Shown here one piece after another: positions 1 to 8,304 of a stretch of DNA of 64,000 nucleotides. Origin of the DNA: Herbidospora sakaeratensis (GTDB lineage Bacteria; Actinomycetota; Actinomycetes; Streptosporangiales; Streptosporangiaceae). The notes under the pieces were generated by a model. The model did no database searches. It saw only the letters and a program-made list of their open reading frames with translations, and was not told the origin of the DNA. The position numbers were made by a program, and so were the translations under genes. Numbering within the stretch: position 1 is the stretch's first letter; every line of letters starts with the position of its first letter. The stretch is taken from NCBI RefSeq assembly GCF_001570525.1, contig NZ_BBXC01000011.1, positions 538,113 to 602,112 of the forward strand, written 5' to 3'.

Positions 1-1
1 C

Positions 2-178
2 GACCTGGGCCCCGCCACCCCCGAAGCCATCCCGCTCATCCTGAAGGAACTCGAGGAACGCGGATACTCTTTTGTCACCGTTCCCGAGTTGTACGGAACA
101 CGCCCGATGCGGCCAGGCGTAACCTACGAATCGGCCGCCGACGTGGCCGTCTCGCGCTATGGGCGGCCGCTACCGTGA
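2..178 (+). CDS. Polysaccharide deacetylase (NodB-type), C-terminal end only
   Basis: The window opens inside a reading frame that runs 58 codons to a TGA at 176-178. The visible end has the typical close of NodB-homology deacetylases: a helix ending ELEERGYSFVTVPEL, followed by a short variable tail. Such enzymes remove N- or O-acetyl groups from chitin-like, peptidoglycan or exopolysaccharide chains and are usually exported. The catalytic Asp-His-His motifs would lie upstream of the window, so activity cannot be judged. Assignment rests on the terminal motif only. It sits next to a large polysaccharide locus but is separated from it by korAB. Confidence 0.6.
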   Translation, partial: DLGPATPEAIPLILKELEERGYSFVTVPELYGTRPMRPGVTYESAADVAVSRYGRPLP

Positions 179-192
179 ATCCAGCGGGGACA

Positions 193-206
193 TATAGTTA
201 GGCACC
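193..206 (+). promoter_or_regulatory. -10-like element for a leaderless leader-peptide transcript
   Basis: TATAGT at 193-198 lies 8 nt before the GTG at 207. A transcript starting 6-9 nt after this hexamer would begin at or next to the start codon, as in actinomycete leaderless mRNAs. No convincing -35 word is visible. Inferred from spacing only. Confidence 0.4.
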
Positions 207-290
207 GTGACCCGAATCATCCTCTTCGCTCGCCGGCACGTCGACCTGTGCCGCATCGCGTCGGGACTGTGTCAAGCCCTGCCCGACTGA
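207..290 (+). CDS. Cys-containing leader peptide (27 aa) upstream of korAB
   Basis: A 27-codon frame starts at GTG 207 and stops at TGA 288-290. Its core, RRHVDLCRIASGLC, matches the short actinobacterial putative leader peptides that carry an Arg-Arg-His-Val-Asp-Leu-Cys-Arg core and are often found ahead of sulfur or cysteine metabolism genes. The two cysteines are residues 15 and 22. There is no ribosome binding site, but a TATAGT hexamer 8 nt upstream fits leaderless transcription. The downstream operon encodes an iron-sulfur enzyme, so a ribosome sensing Cys-tRNA supply could affect its expression. That role is inference; the peptide match itself is clear. Confidence 0.65.
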   Translation: MTRIILFARRHVDLCRIASGLCQALPD

Positions 291-390
291 CGCCCCATCC
301 CCCCACACGAGCGACAAAGGTCACAACCCACGCGCATTCGTATAAGCGCGGCAAAGGGATCTAGCATTGAATTCACACACGTGCCACGAG

Positions 391-418
391 CAGACCGCGC
401 CTTGGTCTGTCGAGGAGG
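391..418 (+). promoter_or_regulatory. Stem-loop abutting the korA ribosome binding site
   Basis: CAGACC (391-396) can pair with GGTCTG (404-409) across a 7-nt loop. GAGGAGG (412-418), a near-consensus Shine-Dalgarno, begins three bases later and is 10 nt from the GTG at 429. The SD decides the korA start. The hairpin could modulate access to it or act as part of an attenuator downstream of the leader peptide. Confidence 0.45.
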
Positions 419-428
419 ACTGAGCGCT

Positions 429-2276
429 GTGACCAAGCAGGTGCAGCAACTCGACCGCGTGATCATCCGGTTCGCGGGTGACTCCGGCGACGGCATGCAG
501 CTCACCGGCGACCGATTCACCGCGGAGACGGCGTCGTTCGGCAACGACCTGTCGACGCTGCCCAACTTCCCGGCCGAGATCCGCGCCCCGGCAGGCACCC
601 TCCCCGGAGTGTCGAGCTTCCAGCTCCACTTCGCCGACCACGACATCCTCACCCCCGGCGACGCGCCCAACGTCCTGGTCGCGATGAACCCGGCCGCCCT
701 CAAGGCGAACCTGTCCGACCTGCCGCGCGGCGCCGACATCATCGCCAACGCCGACGAGTTCACCAAGCGGAACCTGCAGAAGGTCGGCTACGACGTCAAT
801 CCGCTCGAAGACGAGAGCCTGGCCGAGTGGCGGCTCCACTCGGTGCCGCTGACCTCGCTGACGGTCAAGGCGCTCGAAGAGTTCGACATCTCGAAGAAGG
901 ACGCCGAGCGCGCGAAGAACATGTTCGCCCTCGGCCTGCTCTCGTGGCTCTACGGCCGCCCGGTCGAGGCGACCATCAAGTTCATCGAGACCAAGTTCGC
1001 CAAGAAGCCCGAGATCGCCAAGTCGAACGTGGCGGCCTTCAACGCCGGCTACAACTACGGCGAGACGACCGAGGCGTTCTCGGTCTCGTACGAGATCAAG
1101 CCCGCCCCGCTGAGCGCCGGCGTCTACCGGAACATCTCCGGCAACCAGGCGCTGGCCCTCGGGCTGGTCGCGGCGTCGGTCCAGTCGAAGCTGCCGCTGT
1201 TCCTGGGCTCCTACCCGATCACCCCGGCCTCCGACATCCTCCACGAGTTGTCGAAGCACAAGCGGTTCGGCATCCGGACCTTCCAGGCCGAAGACGAGAT
1301 CGCCGGCGTCGGCGCGGCGCTGGGCGCGGCGTTCGGCGGCGCGCTCGGCGTGACCACCACGTCGGGCCCCGGTGTGGCGCTGAAGGCCGAGACGGTGGGC
1401 CTCGCGGTCACCACCGAGCTGCCGCTGATCGTGGTCGACGTGCAGCGCGCCGGCCCCTCGACCGGCATGCCGACCAAGACCGAGCAGACCGACCTGCTGA
1501 TGGCGCTGTTCGGCCGCAACGGCGAGTCGCCGGTCCCGGTGATCGCCCCGGCGACGCCGAGCGACTGTTTCGACGCCGCCGTCGAGGCCGCCCGGATCGC
1601 GATCAAGTACCGCACCCCGGTGATGCTGCTCTCCGACGGCTACCTGGCCAACGGCTCCGAGCCGTGGAAGGTCCCGGCGCAGGCCGAGCTGCCCGACATC
1701 TCGGTGGAGTTCACGACCGCGCCCAACGGCGACGACGGCACCACCTTCCTGCCGTTCAAGCGCGACGCCGAGACGCTGGCCCGCCCATGGGCGATCCCCG
1801 GCACGCCCGGCCTCGAACACCGCATCGGCGGCATCGAGAAGGCCGACGGCACCGGCAACATCTCCTACGACCCGAACAACCACGACCTGATGGTCCGGCT
1901 GCGTCAGGCCAAGATCGACGGCATCGACGTGCCCGACCTCGAGGTCGACGACCCCGACGGCGACGCCCGGGTGCTCGTGCTCGGCTGGGGTTCGACCTAC
2001 GGCCCGATCGCCGCGGCGGCCCGCCGGGTGCGCCGGGGCGGCGGCAAGGTCGCGCAGGCCCACCTGCGTCACCTCAACCCCTTCCCGAAGAACATCGGCG
2101 AGGTGCTGAAGTCCTACGACAAGGTCCTCCTGCCGGAGATCAACCTGGGCCAGCTCGCGCTGCTGCTGCGGGCGAAGTTCCTGGTCGACATCATCAGCTA
2201 CAACCGCGTGCGCGGGCTTCCGTTCAAGGCCGAGGAGCTGGCCGGAGTGATCCAGGAAGTGATCGACAGTGAGTGA
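429..2276 (+). CDS. korA: 2-oxoacid:acceptor oxidoreductase, alpha subunit (KorA-like)
   Basis: A 615-aa protein with fused gamma and alpha modules, as in actinobacterial 2-oxoglutarate:ferredoxin oxidoreductases. The N-terminal gamma part (about residues 8-190) begins VIIRFAGDSGDGMQLTG. The pyrimidine-binding TPP domain (about 210-450) carries SYPITPASDILHELSK, the family signature. A C-terminal transketolase-like domain follows. With KorB it oxidatively decarboxylates a 2-oxoacid, most likely 2-oxoglutarate, to the CoA ester and passes electrons to ferredoxin in the cytoplasm. The frame is open further upstream (from 381), but GTG 429 with GAGGAGG ten bases before it is the better start. 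The 3' end overlaps korB by 8 bp, so the subunits are translationally coupled. Confidence 0.93.
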   Translation: MTKQVQQLDRVIIRFAGDSGDGMQLTGDRFTAETASFGNDLSTLPNFPAEIRAPAGTLPGVSSFQLHFADHDILTPGDAPNVLVAMNPAALKANLSDLPRGADIIANADEFTKRNLQKVGYDVNPLEDESLAEWRLHSVPLTSLTVKALEEFDISKKDAERAKNMFALGLLSWLYGRPVEATIKFIETKFAKKPEIAKSNVAAFNAGYNYGETTEAFSVSYEIKPAPLSAGVYRNISGNQALALGLVAASVQSKLPLFLGSYPITPASDILHELSKHKRFGIRTFQAEDEIAGVGAALGAAFGGALGVTTTSGPGVALKAETVGLAVTTELPLIVVDVQRAGPSTGMPTKTEQTDLLMALFGRNGESPVPVIAPATPSDCFDAAVEAARIAIKYRTPVMLLSDGYLANGSEPWKVPAQAELPDISVEFTTAPNGDDGTTFLPFKRDAETLARPWAIPGTPGLEHRIGGIEKADGTGNISYDPNNHDLMVRLRQAKIDGIDVPDLEVDDPDGDARVLVLGWGSTYGPIAAAARRVRRGGGKVAQAHLRHLNPFPKNIGEVLKSYDKVLLPEINLGQLALLLRAKFLVDIISYNRVRGLPFKAEELAGVIQEVIDSE

Positions 2277-3315
2277 GTCTCTCAACGGCAAGGGCCTGGC
2301 CCTGGTGCCGAAGGCCGAGGGCAAGCAGACCCTGAAGGACTTCAAGTCCGACCAGGAGGTGCGCTGGTGCCCCGGGTGCGGCGACTACGCGATCCTGGCC
2401 GCCGTGCAGTCGTTCATGCCCGAGCTGGGGATCAAGCGCGAGAACACGGTGTTCGTGTCGGGCATCGGCTGCTCCTCGCGGTTCCCCTACTACATGAACA
2501 CCTACGGGTTCCACTCGATCCACGGCCGCGCCCCGGCCATCGCGACCGGTCTGGCGGCCTCGCGCCCCGACCTGTCGGTGTGGGTGATCACCGGTGACGG
2601 CGACGCCCTGTCGATCGGCGGCAACCACCTGATCCACGCGCTGCGCCGCAACGTCAACCTGAACATCCTGCTGTTCAACAACCGGATCTACGGTCTGACC
2701 AAGGGCCAGTACTCGCCCACCTCCGAGGTCGGCAAGATCACCAAGTCGACGCCGATGGGCTCGCTCGACAAGCCGTTCAACCCGATCTCGCTGGCCGTCG
2801 GCGCCGAGGCCGGGTTCGTCGCCCGGACCATCGACTCCGACCGCAAGCACCTGCACAGCGTGCTGCGCGAGGCCGCCGCCCACCGGGGCACCTCGCTGGT
2901 CGAGATCTACCAGAACTGCAACATCTTCAACGACAACGCGTTCGAAGACCTCAAGGACCCGGACAAGCGCGACGTGATCACGCTGCGCCTGGAGCACGGG
3001 CAGCCGATCGCCAACGCCTCCCAGGCGGTCCGCATCGCCCCGACCGGCGGTCTCGAGGTCGTGGCGCGCGACTCGATCTCCCCGGAGGAGATCCTCGTCC
3101 ACGACGTGCACAACCCCGACCCGTCACTCGCGTTCGCGCTGAGCCGGCTCGACGAGCCGGCCTTCCAGCACGTGCCGATCGGCATCTTCCGGTCGGTCGA
3201 CCGCCCCTCCTACGACCACCTGATGAGCGAGCAGCTCGAGATGGCCGTGGCCCAGCGCGGCCCCGGCGACCTCGACGAACTGCTCCAGGGCGGCGACACC
3301 TGGAAGATCAACTAA
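2269..3315 (+). CDS. korB: 2-oxoacid:ferredoxin oxidoreductase, beta subunit (KorB-like)
   Basis: A 348-aa beta subunit that binds TPP and a [4Fe-4S] cluster. It shows RWCPGCGDYAI and GIGCSS, which supply cluster cysteines, then ITGDGDALSIGGN and the NN of LLFNNRIYG, which form the TPP-pyrophosphate/Mg motif. A further Cys sits in YQNCNIF. Length and order match the actinobacterial KorB family. The GTG start overlaps the end of korA, giving a two-gene operon that ends at a hairpin at 3316-3352. KorAB lets a strict aerobe run an alternative 2-oxoglutarate step of the TCA cycle. Substrate is inferred from family, not proved by sequence. Confidence 0.93.
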   Translation: MSESLNGKGLALVPKAEGKQTLKDFKSDQEVRWCPGCGDYAILAAVQSFMPELGIKRENTVFVSGIGCSSRFPYYMNTYGFHSIHGRAPAIATGLAASRPDLSVWVITGDGDALSIGGNHLIHALRRNVNLNILLFNNRIYGLTKGQYSPTSEVGKITKSTPMGSLDKPFNPISLAVGAEAGFVARTIDSDRKHLHSVLREAAAHRGTSLVEIYQNCNIFNDNAFEDLKDPDKRDVITLRLEHGQPIANASQAVRIAPTGGLEVVARDSISPEEILVHDVHNPDPSLAFALSRLDEPAFQHVPIGIFRSVDRPSYDHLMSEQLEMAVAQRGPGDLDELLQGGDTWKIN

Positions 3316-3352
3316 GCGAGACGCGGACGGCCGAAGGCCGGCCGTGGCTCGC
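3316..3352. terminator. Hairpin between convergent korB and rfbC
   Basis: Inner stem ACGGCCG (3327-3333) pairs with CGGCCGT (3339-3345) over a 5-nt loop. An outer stem GCGAG (3316-3320) pairs with CTCGC (3348-3352). It starts one base after the korB stop and lies just past the rfbC stop on the other strand, so it probably works in both directions. There is no long T run, as is common in high-GC actinomycetes. Confidence 0.6.
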
Positions 3353-3366
3353 GCCATGAATCTGCC

Positions 3367-3954
3367 TCAATTCAAGGTTTTGTAGAAAGACGTACACGTC
3401 TCATAGTCGGGAAGCAGGCCCTCGTCGAGGGCCTGCTTCATTGAGGGCGCCTGTACGTCCTTCTCTGACAGCAGCGGCGTCTCGAAGGGCCATTCGATGC
3501 CGAGTTCCGGGTCGAGCGGGTTGACCCCCCGCTCCCGGGTCGGGGCGTAGGGCTCGGAGCACAGGTAGAAGACCGTCGCGTCGTCGGTGAGGGCGGCGAA
3601 GCCGTGGCCGAGGCCCTCGGAGATGTAGACGCTCTGGAAGCGCTCCGCGTCGAGCACGATCGAGTGGTGCCGGCCGAACGTGGGCGAGCCCACCCGCAGG
3701 TCGACGATCACGTCGAGGACGCGGCCCGACAGGCACGTCACGTATTTGGCCTGGCTCGGCGGCACGTCGGCGTAGTGGATGCCCCTGATCGCCCCCTTGG
3801 CCGAGACCGAGGTGTTGGCCTGGGACAGGCGCAGGCCATGGCCGGTGGCCTCGGCGAGGTCGGCGGCCCGGAACGACTCCATGAACGTGCCCCGGTCGTC
3901 GTGGAACAGCCTCGGGGTGTGGAGGTAGGCGCCCTTGATCGGCAGTTCTTCCAT
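3367..3954 (-). CDS. rfbC: dTDP-4-dehydrorhamnose 3,5-epimerase
   Basis: A 195-aa RmlC-type cupin that epimerises dTDP-4-keto-6-deoxyglucose at C3 and C5, the third step towards dTDP-L-rhamnose. The family core is visible: GTFMESFRAADL near the N-terminus, then RGIHYADVPPSQAKYVTCL with the catalytic-base His, and VDLRVGSPTFGRHHSIVL. The start ATG at 3954 has an AGGAG-like SD (GGAGTCCCT ATG). The other three rhamnose genes lie about 19 kb away at 23.2-26.0 kb, so the pathway is complete in the window but split around the polysaccharide locus. A perfect hairpin separates it from the upstream secreted-protein gene, so it may have its own promoter or rely on read-through. Confidence 0.93.
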   Translation of the reverse strand: MEELPIKGAYLHTPRLFHDDRGTFMESFRAADLAEATGHGLRLSQANTSVSAKGAIRGIHYADVPPSQAKYVTCLSGRVLDVIVDLRVGSPTFGRHHSIVLDAERFQSVYISEGLGHGFAALTDDATVFYLCSEPYAPTRERGVNPLDPELGIEWPFETPLLSEKDVQAPSMKQALDEGLLPDYETCTSFYKTLN

Positions 3955-3973
3955 AGGGACTCCTTACATGACA

Positions 3974-4004
3974 GATGCCCCGCCGGGCGACCCGGCGGGG
4001 CATC
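3974..4004 (-). terminator. Perfect 14-bp hairpin after the large secreted propeller gene
   Basis: GATGCCCCGCCGGG (3974-3987) is followed by a CGA loop and its exact complement (3991-4004). It lies 10 nt beyond the stop codon of the minus-strand gene ending at 4014 and about 20 nt before rfbC. There is no U-tract, so it is a stem-type actinomycete terminator or a transcript stabiliser. Confidence 0.65.
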
Positions 4005-4013
4005 GGTGCTCGA

Positions 4014-7000
4014 TTAGGCGACGGTCACGGGGTGGACCACGACCGAGGTCCGGCCGTCGGCGCCCGTCACGGTGAGGGTGATGTTGTAGGTGCCCGGCGC
4101 CGCGAATGTGTGGGAGCCGGTCTGGCCGGTGCTGGGGGCGCCGCCGTCACCGTAGCTCCACGTGTAGCTCGCGATCGCCGCCGACCCGGCCGTCGAGGCC
4201 GAGGCGTCGACGTCGCAGGTCAGGCCGACGCAGGTGGGCGTGAACGCGGCCGTCGGGGCGGCGGCCAGGTTGCTCGCGGCGAGGTCGTCGACTGTCAGGG
4301 TGATCGGCGCGTTCGTCGCGGTGCCCGACAGGTAGGCGCCGATGCCCACGCCGCCCGCGACCTGGAGGTTCGCGGTGGCGTCGGTGGTGGTCGCCTGCCA
4401 GGCGGCGGGCTCGGCGCCGGCCGCGTTCCAGACCTTGCCGGAGATCGTCGTCGGGTTGGTGCCGGTGACCAGCACCCGCATGTTCAGCACCAGGCCCGGC
4501 GTGTAGGTCAGGCCGGGGATGGTGGTCTCCGACGTGATGAGGGTGTCGGTGCTGGCCCCGGCGGTGCGGATCAGCGCCAGGCCGACGCCCGACGGGAGCA
4601 GCCGCGCCCGGACCTTGTACTCGCCGACGCCCGCCACGCGGCGGCCGGTGGCGAACAGGTAGGTGCCGTTGCCGGTGCCGACCTTGTCGGACGCGATCGA
4701 GAACGACAGGTCGGCGGTGGTGCTGGACACCCCGTCGAGGTAGGCGCGCGGGTTGGCCGTCGTCGCCGGGAGGGCGAGCTTGGCCGCGTTGCCGTCGACG
4801 GAGAAGTTGCCGGTGCCGCCGACGAGCGTCCACGGGCCGCCGGTCTGGGCGGTGCCGAGCGCGCCGTTGAGGGTGCGGCCGAAGGTGTCGTTCGCGATGA
4901 TCGACGGGGGGTTGGCGGCCGGACGGGGCACGACCACGGCGCCGCTGTTGCCGGTGGCGTCGTCGTTGTCGGTGACCGTCAGGGTGACCGGGTAGTCACC
5001 GGCGGCCGGGTAGGCGTGGGTCGGGGTGGCGCCGGTGCCGGTCTGGCCGTCGCCGAAGTCCCAGGCGTAGCCCTCGACCGAGCCGTCGGCGTCGGCCGAC
5101 GCCGAGGCGTCGAACGAGCACTCCAGGTCGGTGCAGGTCGAGGTGAACGAGGCGGTCGGCGGCTGGTTGGCCGGGCCGGTGCCGGTGCCCTCCTGGTAGT
5201 GCTGGGCGACCTCGGAGGCGGTGAGCACCCTGGTGTAGATCGCGCCCTCGTCGATGAACCCGTTGAGGTTGTCGGAGCTCGGGCGGTTCGGCCAGGAGTT
5301 CAGGTTGTCGCCGCCGAAGCGCCAGTAACCCGAGTAGCTCTCGGCGCTCGTCTGCGCGTTGGTGCCCACGAGCGCGCCGTCGACGTAGAGCTTCATGCCG
5401 TCGGCGCCCTGCGTCGCCACGAGGTGGTGCCACTGGTTGTTGTTGTAGGCGGCCGTCGTGGTGATCAGGTTGAAGGCGCCGGTGTACGTGCCGAAGACCA
5501 GGCGGCCGTCGTTGCGCATGTAGACGTGGCGGTCGTAGTTGCCGCTGGTGCCGGTCGCGGTGTTGCCGAAACCGACGATCTTGCCGCCCTGGTTGGACGA
5601 GCTGCGGAACCAGGCCTCGGCCGAGTAGGTCGTCGGGTTGCTCATCGAGTTGGCCGAGAACGCCCGGCCGCCGCTCTGCACCCGGACCGCCCGGTTGGTC
5701 GAGCCGACGATCGCGCCCGTCTGGTTGTAGGTCACGCCGGTGTTGGTGAACGTGCCGTTGATGCCGCTGGTGCTGGCGTCGATCGCCGCCGGGCCGTTGG
5801 CCTCGTTGAACCGGAAGTAGGTGACCGGCTCGTCGTCGTAGACGACGCGGCCGTAGTCGTCGGCCGGGCGCGGCGGGATCGGGCTGGTGCGGCCGGAGGC
5901 GACGAAGTGGGCGTCGATCTTGGCCGGCGTCAGCGCCGCCGGGTAGATCGCGACGTCGTCGATCTGGCCGTTGAGGTAGAGGCTGGTCGGGCGGTTCGGC
6001 CACCCGTTGAGCTGGTCGCCGCCGATCCGCCAGTAGCCGGTGTACGACTGGGCCGTGGTGACCGAGGGGTCCTGGCCGACGCGGCGGCCGTCGACGTACA
6101 GGGCGATGCCGCCGCTGCCCTGGGTGGCCACGATGTGGTGCCACTGGCCGTCGTTGAAGCCGGGGGCGCTGTTCACCGTGCGGACCGCGTTGGGGTAGAC
6201 GCCGAAGTAGACGCGGCCGGCGTTGTCCATGTAGACGTGGCGGTCGTAGCTGCTCGACTCGCCGGTGGGCGTGTTGCCGTACCCGACGATCTTGCCGCCC
6301 TGGTTCGAGGTGGTCTTAACCCAGGCTTCGATCGAGAAGGCCGGGGTGGTGGCGACCGTGCTGTTGGTCTTCACCAGGCCGGCGCCGGTGCCGTTGAAGG
6401 CCGCCGCGGCGTCGGCGTCGCCGTTGATCGCGCCGGGGGTCGCCTGGGAGGTGCCCGCGTCACGGGTGGCGTCGGTGAAGGCGGCGTAGTCGAAGGCGGT
6501 GGTGCCGGAGCTCTCGCCGAGACGCCAGTAGGCGGCGGCCCCGTCGTCGATGACGGCTTCGGCGTAGGCGCTGAGCGCGCCCGCCGAGGAGATCGTCACC
6601 GGGTCGGAGGTGCCGCTGCCGACGGCGTTGCCCTGCGGGTCGACGGCGCGGACCCGGTAGGTGTGGACGGAGCCGGGCGTGAGGCCCTCGTCGATGAAGC
6701 CGGCCGACGGGAGGGTCCAGAAGTTGGAGTCGACCTCGACCTCGCCGATCGGGGTCGTGCCCCCGTCGCGGAGGATCTGGTACGTCAGCTTCGCGTGGTC
6801 GCGGTCCCAGGTGGTCTTCCAGCTGAGCCGGGCGGTGCCCGCGTTGAGCGAGACCGCGGTCGGGGTCAGGTCGGCCGTCGGGATCGGCCCGGCGGTCTTC
6901 GGCGCGTTCGCCTTGACCGCGAACCGGGTGAGGCCCTGCTGCGCGCCGCCGTTGACGGTGGTGAACTCGCCGCCCATGACCAGGTAGTCGCTGTTGCCCG

Positions 7001-8207
7001 ACAGGGCCCAGCCGCCCTGGTTCATGCCGGTGTAGGAACCGGCGTTGACCTGCGGGAACCAGTGGAGCAGGGTCGGCGTGGGCTGACCGCTGTACTGGCT
7101 GTTGTTCGACGGCGGCATCGGGTCGGTGCCGGTCGGCACGATCGTGGTGGCCAGCGCACGCTGCCAGCGGGTCGGCGAGACCTCGGGGAAGCCGCGCAGC
7201 GACTCGCAGTCGTGGGCGTGGCCGACGCTGTAGAGCACCTGGTTGATCGGGAAGACGCTGTAGCTGGCGCCGTAGCAGTTGTCGAGCCAGATCAGGTCGC
7301 CCGTGTTGGGCTCGACCGCGAACCGGCCGTCGAACCAGTGCCAGCCCTCGCCGTCGGCGGCGGCGTAGATGTTGGTGCCGTCGGTGGTGAGGTCGTAGGT
7401 CATCGAGTAGTCGTTGCCGATCCGGGCCGGGATCGGGTTGCTGCTCCACGGCAGCGAGTCGCCGGTGACCGGGTCGAGGGCGCCGATGCCCACCCGGGTG
7501 GCGTTGTTGAGCTGCTGGAACTTGCCGCCCACGATGACCCGGCTCTGGTCGGGCGACATGATCAGGGCGAAGACCTCGTCGTCGGTGTCGGGGGCCCACG
7601 GCTGGTTGGCGCCGTTGCTCCGGTTGACCGCGGCCAGGCGGTTGCGGCTCTGGCCGTTGACGTTGAAGAAGTTGCCGCCGAGGTAGACGGTCGAGGTGGA
7701 GACCGTGATCGCGCGGACCACGTTGCCGACCGAGGGGGCCCACGACTCGAGGTTGCCCGTGGCGACGTCGAAGGCCGCGACCCGGTTCCGGGTCTGGCCG
7801 TTGACCTGCGTGAAGTCTCCGCCGATGTAGATCTTCGTCTGGTCGGGCGACACGGCGATGGTGCGCGCCTGCGCGTTCAGGGTCGGCGCGAAGGAGGTGA
7901 CGTTACCCGTGGTGATGTTGAAGGCCAGGATGTTCGACCGCACCACCTCGGCCGCGTTTCCCGGGGCGGTGCCCGGCGGGCGGGCGCGGGTGAAGCTGCC
8001 GACCGCGTAGACGGTGTTGCCGACGGTGGCCATCTTCCAGACCACGCCGTTGATCTGCCACGTGGGCAGGGCGTCGGCCGTGACGGTCTCGGGCACTCCC
8101 GGCGGCGGGTCGATGTCGGCCCGGGCGGGAAGGGGGATCGCCGCGAGCGACGCCCCCAGTAATGACGCGGCCAGGAAGGCGGCCACTCGCGATGATCGAA
8201 TTACCAC
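4014..8207 (-). CDS. Large secreted protein: delta-60 beta-propeller, Fn3, two LamG-like and two PKD domains
   Basis: A 1397-aa exported protein starting at GTG 8207, with a Sec signal peptide ending ...LPARA near residue 30. Residues of about 40-430 form a propeller of repeats like VYAVGSFTRARPPG and IYIGGDFTQVNGQTRNRVAA, which resemble delta-60/DUF5122 units. A fibronectin type III region follows (about 440-545). Two LamG/concanavalin-like domains (about 550-770 and 780-1010) share NQGGKIVG and WHHIVATQG/WHHLVATQG. A PKD domain (YAWDFGDGQ, about 1030-1110), a beta-rich segment and a last PKD domain (YTWSYGDGG) complete it. LamG and PKD modules usually bind glycans or act as stalks. It sits in the polysaccharide locus; a role in matrix or sheath organisation is inferred. 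No catalytic motif was recognised. Confidence 0.85.
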   Translation of the reverse strand: MVIRSSRVAAFLAASLLGASLAAIPLPARADIDPPPGVPETVTADALPTWQINGVVWKMATVGNTVYAVGSFTRARPPGTAPGNAAEVVRSNILAFNITTGNVTSFAPTLNAQARTIAVSPDQTKIYIGGDFTQVNGQTRNRVAAFDVATGNLESWAPSVGNVVRAITVSTSTVYLGGNFFNVNGQSRNRLAAVNRSNGANQPWAPDTDDEVFALIMSPDQSRVIVGGKFQQLNNATRVGIGALDPVTGDSLPWSSNPIPARIGNDYSMTYDLTTDGTNIYAAADGEGWHWFDGRFAVEPNTGDLIWLDNCYGASYSVFPINQVLYSVGHAHDCESLRGFPEVSPTRWQRALATTIVPTGTDPMPPSNNSQYSGQPTPTLLHWFPQVNAGSYTGMNQGGWALSGNSDYLVMGGEFTTVNGGAQQGLTRFAVKANAPKTAGPIPTADLTPTAVSLNAGTARLSWKTTWDRDHAKLTYQILRDGGTTPIGEVEVDSNFWTLPSAGFIDEGLTPGSVHTYRVRAVDPQGNAVGSGTSDPVTISSAGALSAYAEAVIDDGAAAYWRLGESSGTTAFDYAAFTDATRDAGTSQATPGAINGDADAAAAFNGTGAGLVKTNSTVATTPAFSIEAWVKTTSNQGGKIVGYGNTPTGESSSYDRHVYMDNAGRVYFGVYPNAVRTVNSAPGFNDGQWHHIVATQGSGGIALYVDGRRVGQDPSVTTAQSYTGYWRIGGDQLNGWPNRPTSLYLNGQIDDVAIYPAALTPAKIDAHFVASGRTSPIPPRPADDYGRVVYDDEPVTYFRFNEANGPAAIDASTSGINGTFTNTGVTYNQTGAIVGSTNRAVRVQSGGRAFSANSMSNPTTYSAEAWFRSSSNQGGKIVGFGNTATGTSGNYDRHVYMRNDGRLVFGTYTGAFNLITTTAAYNNNQWHHLVATQGADGMKLYVDGALVGTNAQTSAESYSGYWRFGGDNLNSWPNRPSSDNLNGFIDEGAIYTRVLTASEVAQHYQEGTGTGPANQPPTASFTSTCTDLECSFDASASADADGSVEGYAWDFGDGQTGTGATPTHAYPAAGDYPVTLTVTDNDDATGNSGAVVVPRPAANPPSIIANDTFGRTLNGALGTAQTGGPWTLVGGTGNFSVDGNAAKLALPATTANPRAYLDGVSSTTADLSFSIASDKVGTGNGTYLFATGRRVAGVGEYKVRARLLPSGVGLALIRTAGASTDTLITSETTIPGLTYTPGLVLNMRVLVTGTNPTTISGKVWNAAGAEPAAWQATTTDATANLQVAGGVGIGAYLSGTATNAPITLTVDDLAASNLAAAPTAAFTPTCVGLTCDVDASASTAGSAAIASYTWSYGDGGAPSTGQTGSHTFAAPGTYNITLTVTGADGRTSVVVHPVTVA

Positions 8208-8304
8208 GGTTACCTACATCTCAGGAGATCGTTCTCACATCGATGCAAGAGTAATGGAACGGTTTAATCAAGCAAGGAGTAACCCGTGGGACATGAAGTA
8301 ACGA

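Noticed and set aside
321-2345. Open frame on the minus strand opposite korA
   Set aside because: Low-complexity Arg/Val/Gly translation without motif; korA is unambiguous.
3975-8162. Long open frame (about 1395 codons) on the plus strand opposite the large propeller gene
   Set aside because: Gly/Arg/Val-rich sequence with no domain; it is the antisense shadow expected from high GC3 codons of the minus-strand gene.
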